In this document: one piece after another, positions 19,779 through 31,803 of the stretch
How the letters are laid out: the number at the start of each line of letters is the position of its first letter
Numbering within the stretch: position 1 is the first letter of the stretch
Assembly: GCA_009602725.1 (NCBI GenBank)
Contig: WELB01000076.1
Location: 161,772 to 193,574 of the forward strand
Direction of reading: 5' to 3'
DNA length: 31,803 nt
Origin: Spirogloea muscicola
Lineage: Eukaryota; Streptophyta; Zygnematophyceae; Spirogloeales; Spirogloeaceae
The notes under the pieces: model-generated
Databases searched by the model: none
Told to the model about the DNA's origin: nothing
Seen by the model: only the letters and a program-made list of their open reading frames with translations
Made by a program: the position numbers and the translations under genes

Positions 19779-22312
19779 ATGGCCGACGAGGACGTGTACG
19801 GGGCCAAGGGCCCCGACAGCGAGGGCCCGGAGCCGCTGGCGGAGGGGCCGTACCACCCCGACGACGACGGCGGCGGCGGTGGTATGGGCCATCAGTCGCA
19901 GCAGTACCAGCAGCAGCGGCAGGAGGAGCAGCAGCACGACGACGAGCAGGCGGAGCCGCAGCAGCAGCACCGCGGCGGCCCTTTAGGCGGCGGCGGCGGC
20001 GCCGGCGCCGCGCTAGATCATGGCCACAACGGCGCGCCAGAGTCGTCGGCAGGGGTCAGCGCCAGTTCAGGGTTAGTAGTTCTGAGCGCAGCCGCCGCCT
20101 CCGCCGCCGCCGGGCTGGCGCTTGCCAGCTGCCGCTGTGGTGGCAGTAGTGGAGTTGCCGGTTGGACGCCATAGCGAGCCGCGTAGCTAACACATGGGCC
20201 CCTCCCCCGCCGCCTCCCCCCCCCACACTCGGGCGCTTCTCGCCGCCGCCACCGCCCATGACGGCGTAGAGGGAAGATCTTCATCGGGGGGCTGTCCTGG
20301 GAGACCACCACAGGTGCGCCCAGACCGCCCTTACCCACGTCGCAGCAAAGCTGCCGCCTTGCAAGAGGTAGCGGCCTAGGCTCGCCTTCCGCAGGGCTTG
20401 CGCCTGTGCCAGCCTCGAGTAGCCCCACGCAGACTTGCCCCCAGTAGCTGGCGAGCGCCAACCTCAGGAGGGTCGTCATAGACTCGGCAGGACGGGTATG
20501 GAGGGAAGTATCTGTTGTTAGCCCCCTCCCCCATACGTCATATGGGTCTTCTTGGCTGCCACTGGGGCCCTTTGCATCGCTGACTTACGATGATGCCCAT
20601 GCCCTCAGTGCTCTAGGTCCTGCATGTGCAGGTCTGATCTGGTTATTATCTCTGTGCTGCTTCTCATTCTGTGTCCTTACATTCCGCAGAAATACTCACA
20701 GAGCACTTTGCCAAGTATGGGGAGCTTACCGACGCAGTCATCATGAGGGACCGAGCCACCGGTCACCCTCGCGGCTTCGGCTTTGTCACTTTTTCCGACC
20801 CTGCCATTTGCGACAGGGTGGTCCAAGACAAGCATGTCATTGATGGCCGGACTGTGAGCATTATCGACCATTCCAAGCAGGCAGTATCCCTGCATGCAGA
20901 CTGAGCCTTCTTGCTGTTGTTTTGGATTCTGTAAAAGTGCACGAGCATACGATCAGCACTTGCTTATACTAGTCGTCAGTTGGTTCAGTTAGAACGTCGT
21001 TCCTTCCCCTGTACATGACAAGCAAAGGTACCTTCATGTGCAGGTTGAGGCAAAGAAGTCGGTTCCGCGAGGGGACATGACTGCCGCCTCATCCCGCGGG
21101 CCCAAAACTAGAAAAATATTTGTTGGTGGCCTGCCACCCAACATCATGGAAGGTGGGCTTTCTTAGCCTCGCCCATGGCAGCATGTGGCCAATGCCCGTC
21201 TGCTGCAGCTCGGTTGGTAGGCCCTCTCCTTGATGTCGAACGATGGACACCATTCTGGGGCGTGCTGTAGATGATCTGAAGAGGCATTTCGACAAGTACG
21301 GCGTGATTGTGGAGCACCAGATCATGCAGGATCATAGCACGGGCCGCTCGCGCGGCTTTGGTTTTGTGACTTTTGAGTCGGAGCAAAGTGTGGAGGACAT
21401 ACTGGCGCAGGGCAAGATGCAGGAGCTTGGTGGCAAGCAGGTAAAAGCGTGCGGTCCTGCATTGGACATGGCCTGCACTACTCTCGTGTGGCAACAAGTG
21501 CTTGCACTTTGTGTTGGCGTAAGCTGAAATCTTGGTGGAGTTTCATGGACACTGCCTGCAAACATGCTGGAGAAGGGATGGCAGTTCTCCAGCCACAGAT
21601 CTTGTGATGCCACAGAGTTGTTGAGACTACGCTCTTGTGTTTGCAGGTGGAGATCAAGAAAGCTGAGCCCAAACGATCAGATGGGGGGCCCGCATTGGAG
21701 CGCAGCGGGTACGGCAGCCGGGGTGGCTACGGAGGTGGCGGTGGTGGCGGCGGCGGCAGTGGCGGTGGTGGCACTGGTGGTGGCCATTATGGGGGTGGCG
21801 GGTATGGTGGAGGCTACTCGGATGGTTACGGCATGGCTGGGTACGGGAGCTATAGGACCGGTGGTGGCAGGGACGGTGGCTACCGGGCCAGTTATGGGGT
21901 TGCAGGTAGCTATGGCGGCATGGACTCTTCGTATGGCAGCGCATATGGTGGAGGGTACGGTGGCAGCTATGGGCCAGGCAGCGTTTACGGCGGCGCTGGC
22001 GGCTACGGTGGGGCTTTGGGCGCCTACAGCCTTGGCCACACAGGGTATGCGTCCATGGCTGGATACGGCGATATGGACGGCTATGGAGCGTATGCTGGCG
22101 GCGCTTATGGTGCTGGGTATGGTGGGGGCGGAGCTTATGGGGGAAGCTACGGTAGCTCCGGCGCCGCTGCCTATGGCAGTGGGAGCATGGGTGGGGCCGG
22201 CGGGTATGGCAGCAGCCGCGGGAACTCATACAGCGGCGGCGGCAGTGCCGGCGGCGGCGGCAGTGCCAGCGGCTCTGGCAATGGTCGCTACCACCCTTAT
22301 GGCAGGAATTGA
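19779..22312 (+). CDS. Two-RRM glycine-rich RNA-binding protein (hnRNP A/B / Musashi type)
   Basis: Six exons: 19779-20071, 20270-20313, 20690-20853, 21044-21152, 21271-21440, 21647-22312; 481 residues, phases consistent. Residues 1-98 are acidic and Gln-rich (QQYQQQRQEEQQHDDEQ). RRM1 starts near residue 100 with RNP2 KIFIGGL, encoded by a 44-nt exon, and has RNP1 RGFGFVTF. RRM2 starts near residue 191 with KIFVGGL and a second RGFGFVTF. The remainder (about 278-481) is a Gly/Tyr/Ser-rich tail of GYGG-type repeats, a low-complexity region of the kind that phase-separates in hnRNPs. By homology it binds single-stranded RNA and may act in mRNA processing, transport or translational control; plant RNP1/hnRNP-like and algal Musashi-like proteins share the layout. 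The ATG at 19779 sits in GCCATGG. A candidate TGTAA signal follows the stop by 185 nt. Confidence 0.93.
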
Positions 22313-22845
22313 GATGGTGGCAGCCGACAGCTGCATGCTGCCAGGTAGGCACGCCTGCACACATGACAGGATAGCCCTTCCCGGCGGTGTTGGTGCAGCC
22401 CTTGTGCATGCTGTCCCTTCCGCCGTGTCATCATACTAGCAACAACTGTAGGTTGGCCTGTTGCCAAGGGCCTCGGCCTAGGTCAATCTTGCGAGTTGTA
22501 ACGACGTTCTTTTCAGTGCAGCTTGTCGTGCGTGTCTCGTTTCCCTCCCTCCATACCTTAAGAATATGAAAGAAGCGTTGCTTATGTCTTCAATTAGCAT
22601 GTTGCTTTGGGTGATGGCACAGTAAGTCTATATGCTGACTCTGCAGTCTAAGATAAAGTTTGACAAGTTGTCAGCAATTAAGCTTCAGATTAGTAACGAG
22701 CAGGGTGCCTTTGAATGTTTGCTATTATACCTCTCAGCTGAAGCAGATGCAAGTGGCTGGGCAAGCATAAGCTGGTTGGTATGACCAATTTGGACTAGAG
22801 AGTACCAGTAACCTTAGATGTGAAAGGTTACTCAAAACAATTGCG
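22313..22845. other. Convergent 3' region between the RRM and IST1 genes
   Basis: This 533-bp interval lies between two converging stop codons and should contain both 3' UTRs. No gene or repeat was recognised. Confidence 0.5.
22498..22502 (+). terminator. Candidate TGTAA polyadenylation signal of the RRM gene
   Basis: TGTAA lies 185 nt after the RRM stop and is followed by a T-rich stretch (CGTTCTTTTC). Position and the chlorophyte signal sequence are the only support. Confidence 0.45.
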
Positions 22846-25800
22846 TCACCTATGGTGTTTCTTGAGAGCCTCTAGTCGCTTTGTCAAGTCGTCAAACTTG
22901 AGGTCATTTAGAGGAGACAACTCCATAGTGAAGTTGTTGTCCTTGATATTTGTTATGGACGTCACAGGAAGCTGCTGCTGACCAGAGCTGGAGGGTGACT
23001 TGGGTCCAACTGCAAGCCTCTGATGTTGCGCAGAATAATCATAAGCAGAAGGAGAAGCATGGGATTGGCCGTCAGCATTTCTGTGCCCGCTGTTGATGTC
23101 TTGCAATAGCCCATTCGCTGCATCCCCTGTGGCATGTCTGTCCAGACAAGCAAGCTCTTGAGGCCTTGAGCCGACTCCAATTTGGATCATTCTCCAGCTG
23201 CCATCGACAGCAGAAGGTGCCTGGTATGTACTGGATGGTGCTGCTTCCCACATGGTTAGCTGCTGTGAGGGCTGATGTTCCTGTGCTTGGAAGGACTGGG
23301 TTGCCTCTGCCAGGTCGCTTCCTGAGATGCTAGAGCAATGTACGAATCTCAAAGTCTATTCTAGAAGAGTAGCTGTACTCCACATTTTATCAAGAAATAG
23401 GATATATTTGAGGAGAGAAATGAGCTGTGGATAAGTTTGCAAGTGCATAACGAAAGGTTGCTAGCGGACTCACCAAACGAGCTCATATTGCTTGTTGTCT
23501 TTGAAGAAGAGTGTCCATTAGAAGGCAGAGGGCTACTGCTGGATTGTTGAGGCTGTGGAGGGCTGTCTTCAAATTGAAGCCGATCTCCTCTCAACCTGGG
23601 TTTGCTTGGATGATTAGTAGTATGCGCACCCAGAGATTGCCTCAGATCAAAGGACAGGTCCAATCCCGCGTGAGCAGGGTTTGTGTCAGAGATCCTGCTG
23701 CCATCTTGACCTGTTCTCCTTGTCCCCCCAGTACTTGGATGTTGTTGGCTGCGACGTCCAAGCAAAGAGCCCCTGTTGTGCTGAGCATGTGTTGTGCCAG
23801 TGCTGCCAGATGCTGAGTCAGAGAAATGGATATTGTCATCATAATGGTGAGTCGAATGTGTGAAGGCGTCAAGAGCCTCCTCCTGCACCCTTGCAATGGT
23901 CGTGGTTGATGGGGGACAATTTCTGAGGTCTGGCAGCCGGTACTCTGCAACTGGATGTGTGTCATACCCAGGCACTTGCTCTCTGCTGTGCCTTCTTGGA
24001 GGGATGAAGGAGTCACTCGAGTAGGACGTGGCCAAGTAGGTTGCAGCACGCGCTGCCTCTACTGCTGTCTCTGCTCGCTCTGCTGCTGCCTGCGCTAAAC
24101 CTTCAATGTCGATCTCAGTAGCAAGTGGGTCAGATGGTGTGGTATTGTGGATCCTAGACCTCCTCAGCTTGGGCAATGGTGGCGTCTTGCCTCCTGGCCG
24201 CCAACTATATGTATCCTTTGAGATTCGCAGAGGAACGCCTGCACCCTCCTGGCCGGGCGAGCCTGCTGGAGGCTCGCCAAGTAGTGGGCTGTACATCATT
24301 CCAGCCGGTAATGGAGGCACTGCGCTGTATGACAGCTGAGCATCCAAAGGTACTGCCTGAGTTGAGGGGAAGACGAAGGGGATGAACTGCTGCTGGCCAC
24401 CTTTGTGCATCTCTGAGTTGTCACACATTGTGGTGGATGACACACACATGCAGTGCACCATTTGGGACTGGAATGTAGCTGGCGCGCTAGCCTGTTGCTG
24501 CCCAATTGGTAACTCATCGGGATTGACTGTCAAGGGTAGTTCGTGCTGCCCTATCAAGTGGGACACAACCTGCAGATAAGAGGAAAAGAGATATGACGTC
24601 AGCTTCTTCCTGTAGAAGCTAGGATCTCTGGAGGTTTTCCATGAATGCATGATTTTTTGGTAGAGGCTACTTGGCTTTGTCAAAAACAGATACAGCACTG
24701 CCAGAACACGAGCTCTTCAGTAGGACCCTGAGCCAGATTTTGGTGTGAGTTGGTGCACACAAGCAGATCCTCAGGTTGAAGGTGCTCCTCCTCAGCAGGA
24801 CCACTCTCCCATTCAATGCCATGTTCGCTTGCTATCTCCTGCAAGAGCTTCTGCTTCTCTTGGCCAGCAGGAGCTTTGATGGACAGCTTCTCAATGATCT
24901 GCATACCTCCTCTTATCAGGTCAGCATAGGGCCAACAATTCTTACAGTAGCATGCGGTGCAACCACTGTCTAGTGCAGGACTAGACAGTGGTTTCCAGTA
25001 AGTGCATGCAAAAGGGTCGTCCATAGTTGGGAATCTGTGTCAGTGGAGCAAGGGAAAGATGTAAGTCTTAGAGTCACTTGTGCAGGTTGGCAGTTACGTA
25101 CCCGCCTGTTGACACCACAGCCAGGCCGCAGCTCCACAGCGGAGGCTACAAACTCCTTCCCATACTTTGCTTGGAACAAGAGCTGGGCTTGAAGCAGCTC
25201 GGGTATGTCCCCCGATTGTGGTGCTGCATACAAAAGGCTGGACACTGCCTCCACAAGGTCCACGGGACACTCCCTGCCACCGGTGGATGCTAGTCAGGAT
25301 CAGCAGCTCTTCACACTAACTCTTTGAGGTAGCAGAGCGCCACATGAGTGCCGTTAATCTTGATGAAGCGTCAGCATTCCATTGGTCAATCAGCAGCGCA
25401 AGTAATAGCCCAATAAAACATTGGCACGTTACTGAGATATCTTAAACGCAGCTCGTCTTGTTTGGTCGCCAGATGATACGTTGCTGAGCCCATCTGACAC
25501 GGAGTCCAGGCGCCAGCTTTTCCGAAAGCCCACCTCTGCGACTCGATGATGGGCAAACGGACGACAATGCGCTCACAGAAGAGCTCGAGAACGTCGTATG
25601 CTGCCACTATGTTCTGCTCCCTGATGATGTGCTCGACCTGCAAGCGGCGAAGCTCTGCAGTATAAGGAGTTGTAGTACAAAGCGGCTCTTTCAAGGGTGC
25701 AGTAGCTCTGAAGATATACCAAATGATTCTAATATTGTTTTGCCAAAATGTTACATGATGAAAAAGAAGCGAAAGAATGATGATATGAGCAGTGATCACG

Positions 25801-26158
25801 CCTGTCAGCGGCGCCAGCCACCAGAACCTTGCAGCAACGAGGCGAATGACTAGACAGCTCTTTTTGGCTGCAGTACCCTGATGCGGGCGCTCGGCTCTCG
25901 GCCGGAGCGGAGGAGCTTGGCGATCTCCTGGCGCATCTGCTGGAGCCTCAGCTCCCGCTTGTTGCGCAGCAGGTTGATGCGCGACACGGCGAGCTTCATC
26001 AGCGTCTTGCTGCACACGCGGGACCGCTGTCGGGCTGTGAATCCAATCAACCTGTAAATCGCGAAGCCACGTCCTTCTGCCACCGAGAGGGTGGGGATTC
26101 GATGCATGACAGCCACACCGCCGCACCACTGCGCGCCCCGGAACTTCGGCCGGAACAT
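22846..26158 (-). CDS. IST1: IST1-like ESCRT-III regulator
   Basis: Seven exons: 26117-26158, 25877-26026, 25534-25637, 25102-25273, 24761-24898, 23474-24569, 22846-23321; 725 residues. IST1 binds ESCRT-III/CHMP1 and recruits the AAA-ATPase VPS4 in endosomal sorting and membrane scission. The Ist1 domain (about 1-180) is clear: KLAVSRINLLRNKRELRLQQ, ARIRVEHIIREQN (spliced), LELFCERIVVRLPIIE, VEAVSSLLYAAPQ, KYGKEFVASAVELRPGCGVN and IIEKLSIKAPAGQEKQKLL. A long Ser/Pro/Gln-rich disordered region follows. The extreme C-terminus (710-725, FDDLTKRLEALKKHHR) fits the MIM1 consensus LxxRLxxLK and resembles the C-terminal MIM1 of animal IST1, the MIT-binding motif. The first junction (exon 1 donor GTGGCT) is the weakest; the start MFRPKFRGAQ fits the family. 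It is divergent from the ceramidase gene, about 200 bp away. Confidence 0.93.
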
Positions 26159-26190
26159 CGCGGCCGCAGTCCGACCAGCCAGGCCAGCAC

Positions 26191-26223
<33 letters not shown>

Positions 26224-26361
26224 CGCCCCGCCCCCGCCGCCGCCGCCGCCGCCGGTCCCGTGGTGGGGCTGCAAATCCGGAGGCGGGGAAGGGGAGTCGA
26301 ACGCGAGTGACTCGAATCGTAAATGCGCGGGGAGGTCACATAACGGCCCCTCCGCTGACGN
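26159..26361. promoter_or_regulatory. Shared divergent promoter region of IST1 and ceramidase genes
   Basis: Only about 200 bp separate the IST1 start codon (-) from the first resolvable ceramidase codons (+). The interval contains a (CCG)n tract (26190-26254) and ends at a single N (26361). Two head-to-head genes this close probably share a bidirectional promoter. No TATA box was seen. Confidence 0.45.
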
Positions 26362-28319
26362 CTGCCGGCGGTGGCGGCGGCGGCGGCGGCGGGGGTGCTG
26401 GGGCTGGCGGCGCTGCTGGCCGTCACGCCGCGCGTGCGCCAGCCGCAGTCGTACCACACCTTCGCCGACCGGCGCACGCTCATCCCCTGTCCGCGCTCCT
26501 CCCAACCCTAACCCTAAGCAATCTTCAATCCGAACACTTGACTCCCAGGATCCTTGTATTCTGAGTGAAGCTCACTGGCTCAGCTTTCACTCTTTTGGGC
26601 ACTCTTAGCCGCGACCCACAGACTGCGCTGTGCGGCGCGGCTCTTTCTTCTTCTGCAGACATCCCCAACACGCTGAACGTGCTGTCCAACCTCCCCTTCC
26701 TGGTGGTCGGCTCCATCGGCGCCGCCCTCTGCTCCACTGGTGGCTCGCTGACCATCAGGTCCATGACGCTGCACCATTCTCGCCCCATCGTGCAAGTGCA
26801 GGCGCTCGTGGCCTGAAAGCCGAAGTTGACTCCAGTTGCTGTCAGGCTCAGGTCACAGGACACTGAGCCTTCCGGAGCGCAGCAGCTCCGGCTAGGGGCC
26901 TCACTGCAGACGCTCACCTGTCTCGCAGGCAGGCGCTAGAGTGGCTTCCGTGTTATGGGTTGTTCACGGTCTGTGGTGTCAGCGTATAGTCAAGAGAGAA
27001 CGACACGGGGAGCTGGTGTGAAAGTTGTGGTCCAGAGCTCAACTCTAAGGCGTTTCTCTGTGTTGGTCCGACTACTGAGCTCACAAGCTGCCCGCATCTT
27101 CATAGATAGTCCTTTTAGCTTCCTATGAAGACACGTTGCTCACAAAAATCAGGCCCATGATACCTCTTCCAGCTCAAAAGGAGAGAGGTGGTCCTGGTTC
27201 ACGTTCTTCATCGGCATCTTGGCCGTTGCATTCGGCTCTACCTACTACCATCTCCATCCGAACGATACTCGACTGGTTTGGGACCGTCTCCCTGTAAGTA
27301 CAACGTTAAGCTTGTTGACCATTGCATGCTTGTGCAGTCTCAAGGTAGGTAAGCGAGAGCACAACTTGTGCATACAGTGATAGCAGAGCTACTCCGCGTG
27401 ACTTCTCTGGAACGAGTAGATTGGAAAGACCAGTGCATCTTTGATAACTTCATCCCCCCATTGAACTCTTTGCCTGCATTGACCCTGCAGATGACAGTTG
27501 CATTCATGTCTGTGATGGCTATCTGCATCATCGAGCGTGTTCACGAACACCATGGGAATATGAGCCTCTTGTCGCTGGTTGGCTTTGGAGCATTGTCAGT
27601 GCTCTACTGGAGGTGCTTGCCTATCCTGATAAGAACAACGCTTCAGGTCAATCACTTCTGCCCTCAGCAGAGGATTTGCTCATTGTCTTGTCAGTGCAGG
27701 ACTGTCTTTCTACCAAAACGCCTGTGCAACTGGGTTGCGGCAATTGGCTGAGCCTCGCTTCCCATGCTCCCTGCAGGCTGACTGATGACCTCAGGCCATA
27801 TCTCCTGGTGCAGTTTGTGCCCGTTGTGTCTGTTCCCACTCTTATCCTGTGTCTGCCTCACAAGTACTCCCACTCCGTTTTCTGGCTGTGGGCAGCTGGT
27901 GACTCCCACTTACCAGTAGCACTACTTTCTTGCTCCTGTACTTTTGCGATGAGATGGCCACTCCTGCAGCCAGCTGCGGCCTTGGGTAGCTGCAGCTTGT
28001 GAGGCTTGTGTGACTTGCCGTTGCAGCTTGCTACGCTGATTGTCTGCAGGTGTGTAGGAGGTGTCGTCTCCTCTGCTGTCAGACACTCATAGGGAGTGCA
28101 CTGCCAGCCTATGAATGCAACTTTTGACCAGTCTTTTGCTCCTAGCAATGTGCAGGTTGGTATGTTCTGGCGAAGCTAGCAGAGCTCTTCGATCGCAAGA
28201 TCTACAGGCTCACGCACTTTTCCATAAGCGGGCACACTTTGAAACACCTCCTGGCAGCCCTGGTTCCTGTGTGTGTGTTGTACATGCTTGCACAAAGAGC
28301 TCCTGTGACAGACAGGTGA
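26362..28319 (+). CDS. Alkaline-ceramidase-like 7-TM hydrolase (CREST superfamily), start codon missing
   Basis: Exons 26362-26488, 26659-26739, 27181-27293, 27491-27612, 27777-27898 and 28156-28319 give 242 residues. Seven or so hydrophobic segments are visible, among them LLSLVGFGALSVLYW and LLVQFVPVVSVPTLILC. The zinc-hydrolase pattern of alkaline ceramidases is intact: S89, H93 (GSTYYHLHPND), D104 (WDRLP) and H215/H219 (SGHTLKH). The spacings S+4=H, H+11=D and HxxxH equal those of human ACER3 (S77, H81, D92, H217, H221, from memory). It probably cleaves ceramide-like amides in ER or Golgi membranes; the true substrate is unproven. The N-terminal part (VLGLAALLAVTPRVRQ, then YHTFADRRTL) is open back to the codon after the single N at 26361, with an in-frame TGA at 26356 and no ATG between. 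The true start is therefore lost at the N or to an indel. The first donor (GTCCGC) is weak. The stop is TGA at 28317. Confidence 0.87.
26506..26517 (+). promoter_or_regulatory. Telo-box-like CCCTAACCCTAA in ceramidase intron 1
   Basis: Two perfect plant-type telomere units lie 18 bp inside the first intron. In plants telo boxes near gene starts act as regulatory sites. With only two units this is not a telomere or an obvious interstitial array. Confidence 0.35.
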
Positions 28320-29687
28320 TGTGTAACTACACCTTGCAGCTCTGTTGCAGATGCGCACCCATATTCTAAATTATAGCACAAGGAGATGCAGCTTCGTGAC
28401 ACCAGTGACATATAGTGCTAGGGATCTCAGATTCAGCAGGCTCTGTTGCGATGGTAAAGTGGAAATAGTCGCACTAGCAGGGTCTTCCTTTCTCAGAATG
28501 ACCACCCAAGTGCTGTGTCCTCAATTTCAAGCTTTTTTAACATACGCATTTCTGGGCTTTGTCTTCCTGATGTAGCTTGGCGTTTACTGCGCAGGCAAGC
28601 TCCGCTGCAAACATGGCTGCTTGCAGTGAGAGGGGAGAATCATGCGCTTGTAGACGAGGCAAATCTTAGTAGCCCACACCTGGCAGACAAGATAGACAAG
28701 GTCAACAGTGACTGAGTAGCTGTTTGACTCAACACAGCAAGGGTACTGTTTTGGACCTCTTTAGCCAGGTACATAATGTTGACAGCCACATAACACTGTG
28801 TACCATAATGTTCTTGACGTGCAATCTGCACCCCATTGCTTGAGCACTCAATGCACCATGCCTCGTGAAATCAACACAGCTGATCGGCCACCTTGGTGCT
28901 GTCTTGCGCCATGCTTTGCTTTTGATACATCAATTGCTTCCTGACCATTCGTCCATGTGCTGCTCGGGTCTGACAGTGTAATACTTTTCAGTCCTGTAAT
29001 AATTCGTGCTACTTGCCTCTGCAGCGTTCTCAGGAAACAAACGGCTAGCGCAACCCAAGGGTACCCCACAGATTGCAGACAAAGCCCAACCTAATCTAGG
29101 TGGCCCCAAACACCTTATTAGAATCGATCACCTTAACCATACTGTTAGATTGACCTGTTGTCAGGGCTTGCACACTACAGTATCGATTAAAGCCGGAACG
29201 TCCCAGCACACAGCATCCATATTCGTACTGCAATGTACAATTTAACAGCAGCAATTAAGCTGTCACCTGAAATTTCACTTGCAGAGATGCTGTAGCTTGT
29301 GGAGAGATGGTGGTAGAAAGAGAATCTTAAAGACATAAGAGCCGTTGCCTAGGGTTGTCACCTAATCTAAACAATAAGAGTGAGAAGTTGCCAGATGAGG
29401 AGAACATTGTACACTCTGATTATGCACTATGAAAGAATGATCTGATGTACATGTCAGGGGGGCATAAGCTGTGACTGCTGCTTGATTGCACCTCTCCTCG
29501 CAGGTCACCAACTGTGCAAGGCATAATTGCATTAGACCGTCGCTTCTTGTCACAACAATCACTGCGCAAGCAAAGAAGACCTCAGCCAATGTCCGAGGAT
29601 GGAAGATGCTGTAACGCACATCATGAAATGCAGAGCGTCAGCATGATGTGAAGCAAGCGCAGAGCCCAACGAGCATGCCCCGTGCCC
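28320..29687. other. Convergent intergenic region, no gene seen
   Basis: About 1.37 kb between the ceramidase stop (+) and the RBM42 stop (-). TGTAA occurs immediately after the ceramidase stop (28322) and again at 28977 and 28995; the later two are better placed as polyadenylation signals. No repeat copy or open frame resembling a known protein was found. Confidence 0.4.

Positions 29688-31803
<2,116 letters not shown>

Noticed and set aside
21654-22409. 251-residue His/Arg-rich minus-strand open frame
   Set aside because: Exact antisense shadow of the Gly/Tyr/Ser-rich tail of the RRM protein.
21564-22439. 291-residue Ala/Met/Val-rich plus-strand open frame
   Set aside because: Alternative frame of the GGN-repeat tail exon. 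The frame encoding KIFVGGL, RGFGFVTF and the GYGG repeats is clearly the coding one.
25386-26483. 365-residue minus-strand frame containing part of IST1
   Set aside because: Only 25534-25637 in this frame is a real exon. The rest reads through introns and a CCG tract, with the N inside.
26506-26517. Telomere or interstitial telomeric array
   Set aside because: Only two CCCTAA units, inside an intron. Kept only as a telo-box-like motif.

Overview
The window looks like one contig (31.8 kb, with an internal 554-nt N gap) from the nuclear genome of a green alga, most likely a chlorophyte of trebouxiophyte type. That lineage call is inference. The genes are split by many short GT-AG introns, the exons closest to start codons are GC-rich with CCG/GGC microsatellites, several proteins match plant-type families (RSH2/RSH3 ppGpp enzyme, RHF2A RING-H2 ligase, plant-like RBM42 and IST1), and TGTAA, the chlorophyte-style polyadenylation signal, occurs downstream of some genes. 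No bacterial operon, CRISPR array, rRNA or tRNA was seen. || Layout, left to right: a G-rich contig edge; an RHF2A-like E3 ubiquitin ligase (-, 416-3642, 7 exons); about 4.4 kb of gene-poor repeats (3.7-8.0 kb) holding a long inverted repeat, a solo LTR with an intact 5-bp target duplication, and decayed copies of two dispersed repeat families; a single-domain rhodanese protein (+, 8068-9240, 4 exons); an RSH2/3-type ppGpp synthetase/hydrolase (-, 10606-14356, 9 exons); the N gap; an unrecognised acidic, helical protein (+, last exons 16202-17881); a second repeat cluster (18.7-19.4 kb); a two-RRM glycine-rich RNA-binding protein (+, 19779-22312, 6 exons); an IST1 ESCRT-III regulator (-, 22846-26158, 7 exons); a 7-TM alkaline-ceramidase-like protein (+, 26362-28319, 6 exons, start codon lost at an N); and the 3' part of an RBM42-like splicing factor (-, 29688-31690), cut by a 113-nt poly-A contig edge. 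|| The exon chains for RHF2A, rhodanese, RSH, RRM, IST1, ceramidase and RBM42 were assembled by hand from splice sites. In every case intron phases agree and total length is a multiple of three. Genes are arranged in convergent and divergent pairs (rhodanese/RSH, RRM/IST1 and ceramidase/RBM42 tail-to-tail; RSH/orphan and IST1/ceramidase head-to-head). They do not form one pathway: they cover protein turnover, plastid stringent response, RNA binding, endosomal sorting and sphingolipid metabolism. || The least explained material is (a) the nested repeat landscape, where a solo LTR sits inside an older dispersed repeat whose uninterrupted relative lies at 19.1 kb, (b) a short element with a GGCCAGCCC core present in at least a dozen degenerate copies in both orientations, including arms of a roughly 300-bp inverted repeat, and (c) the orphan gene at 16.2-17.9 kb. 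No wholly new defence or metabolic system is evident.
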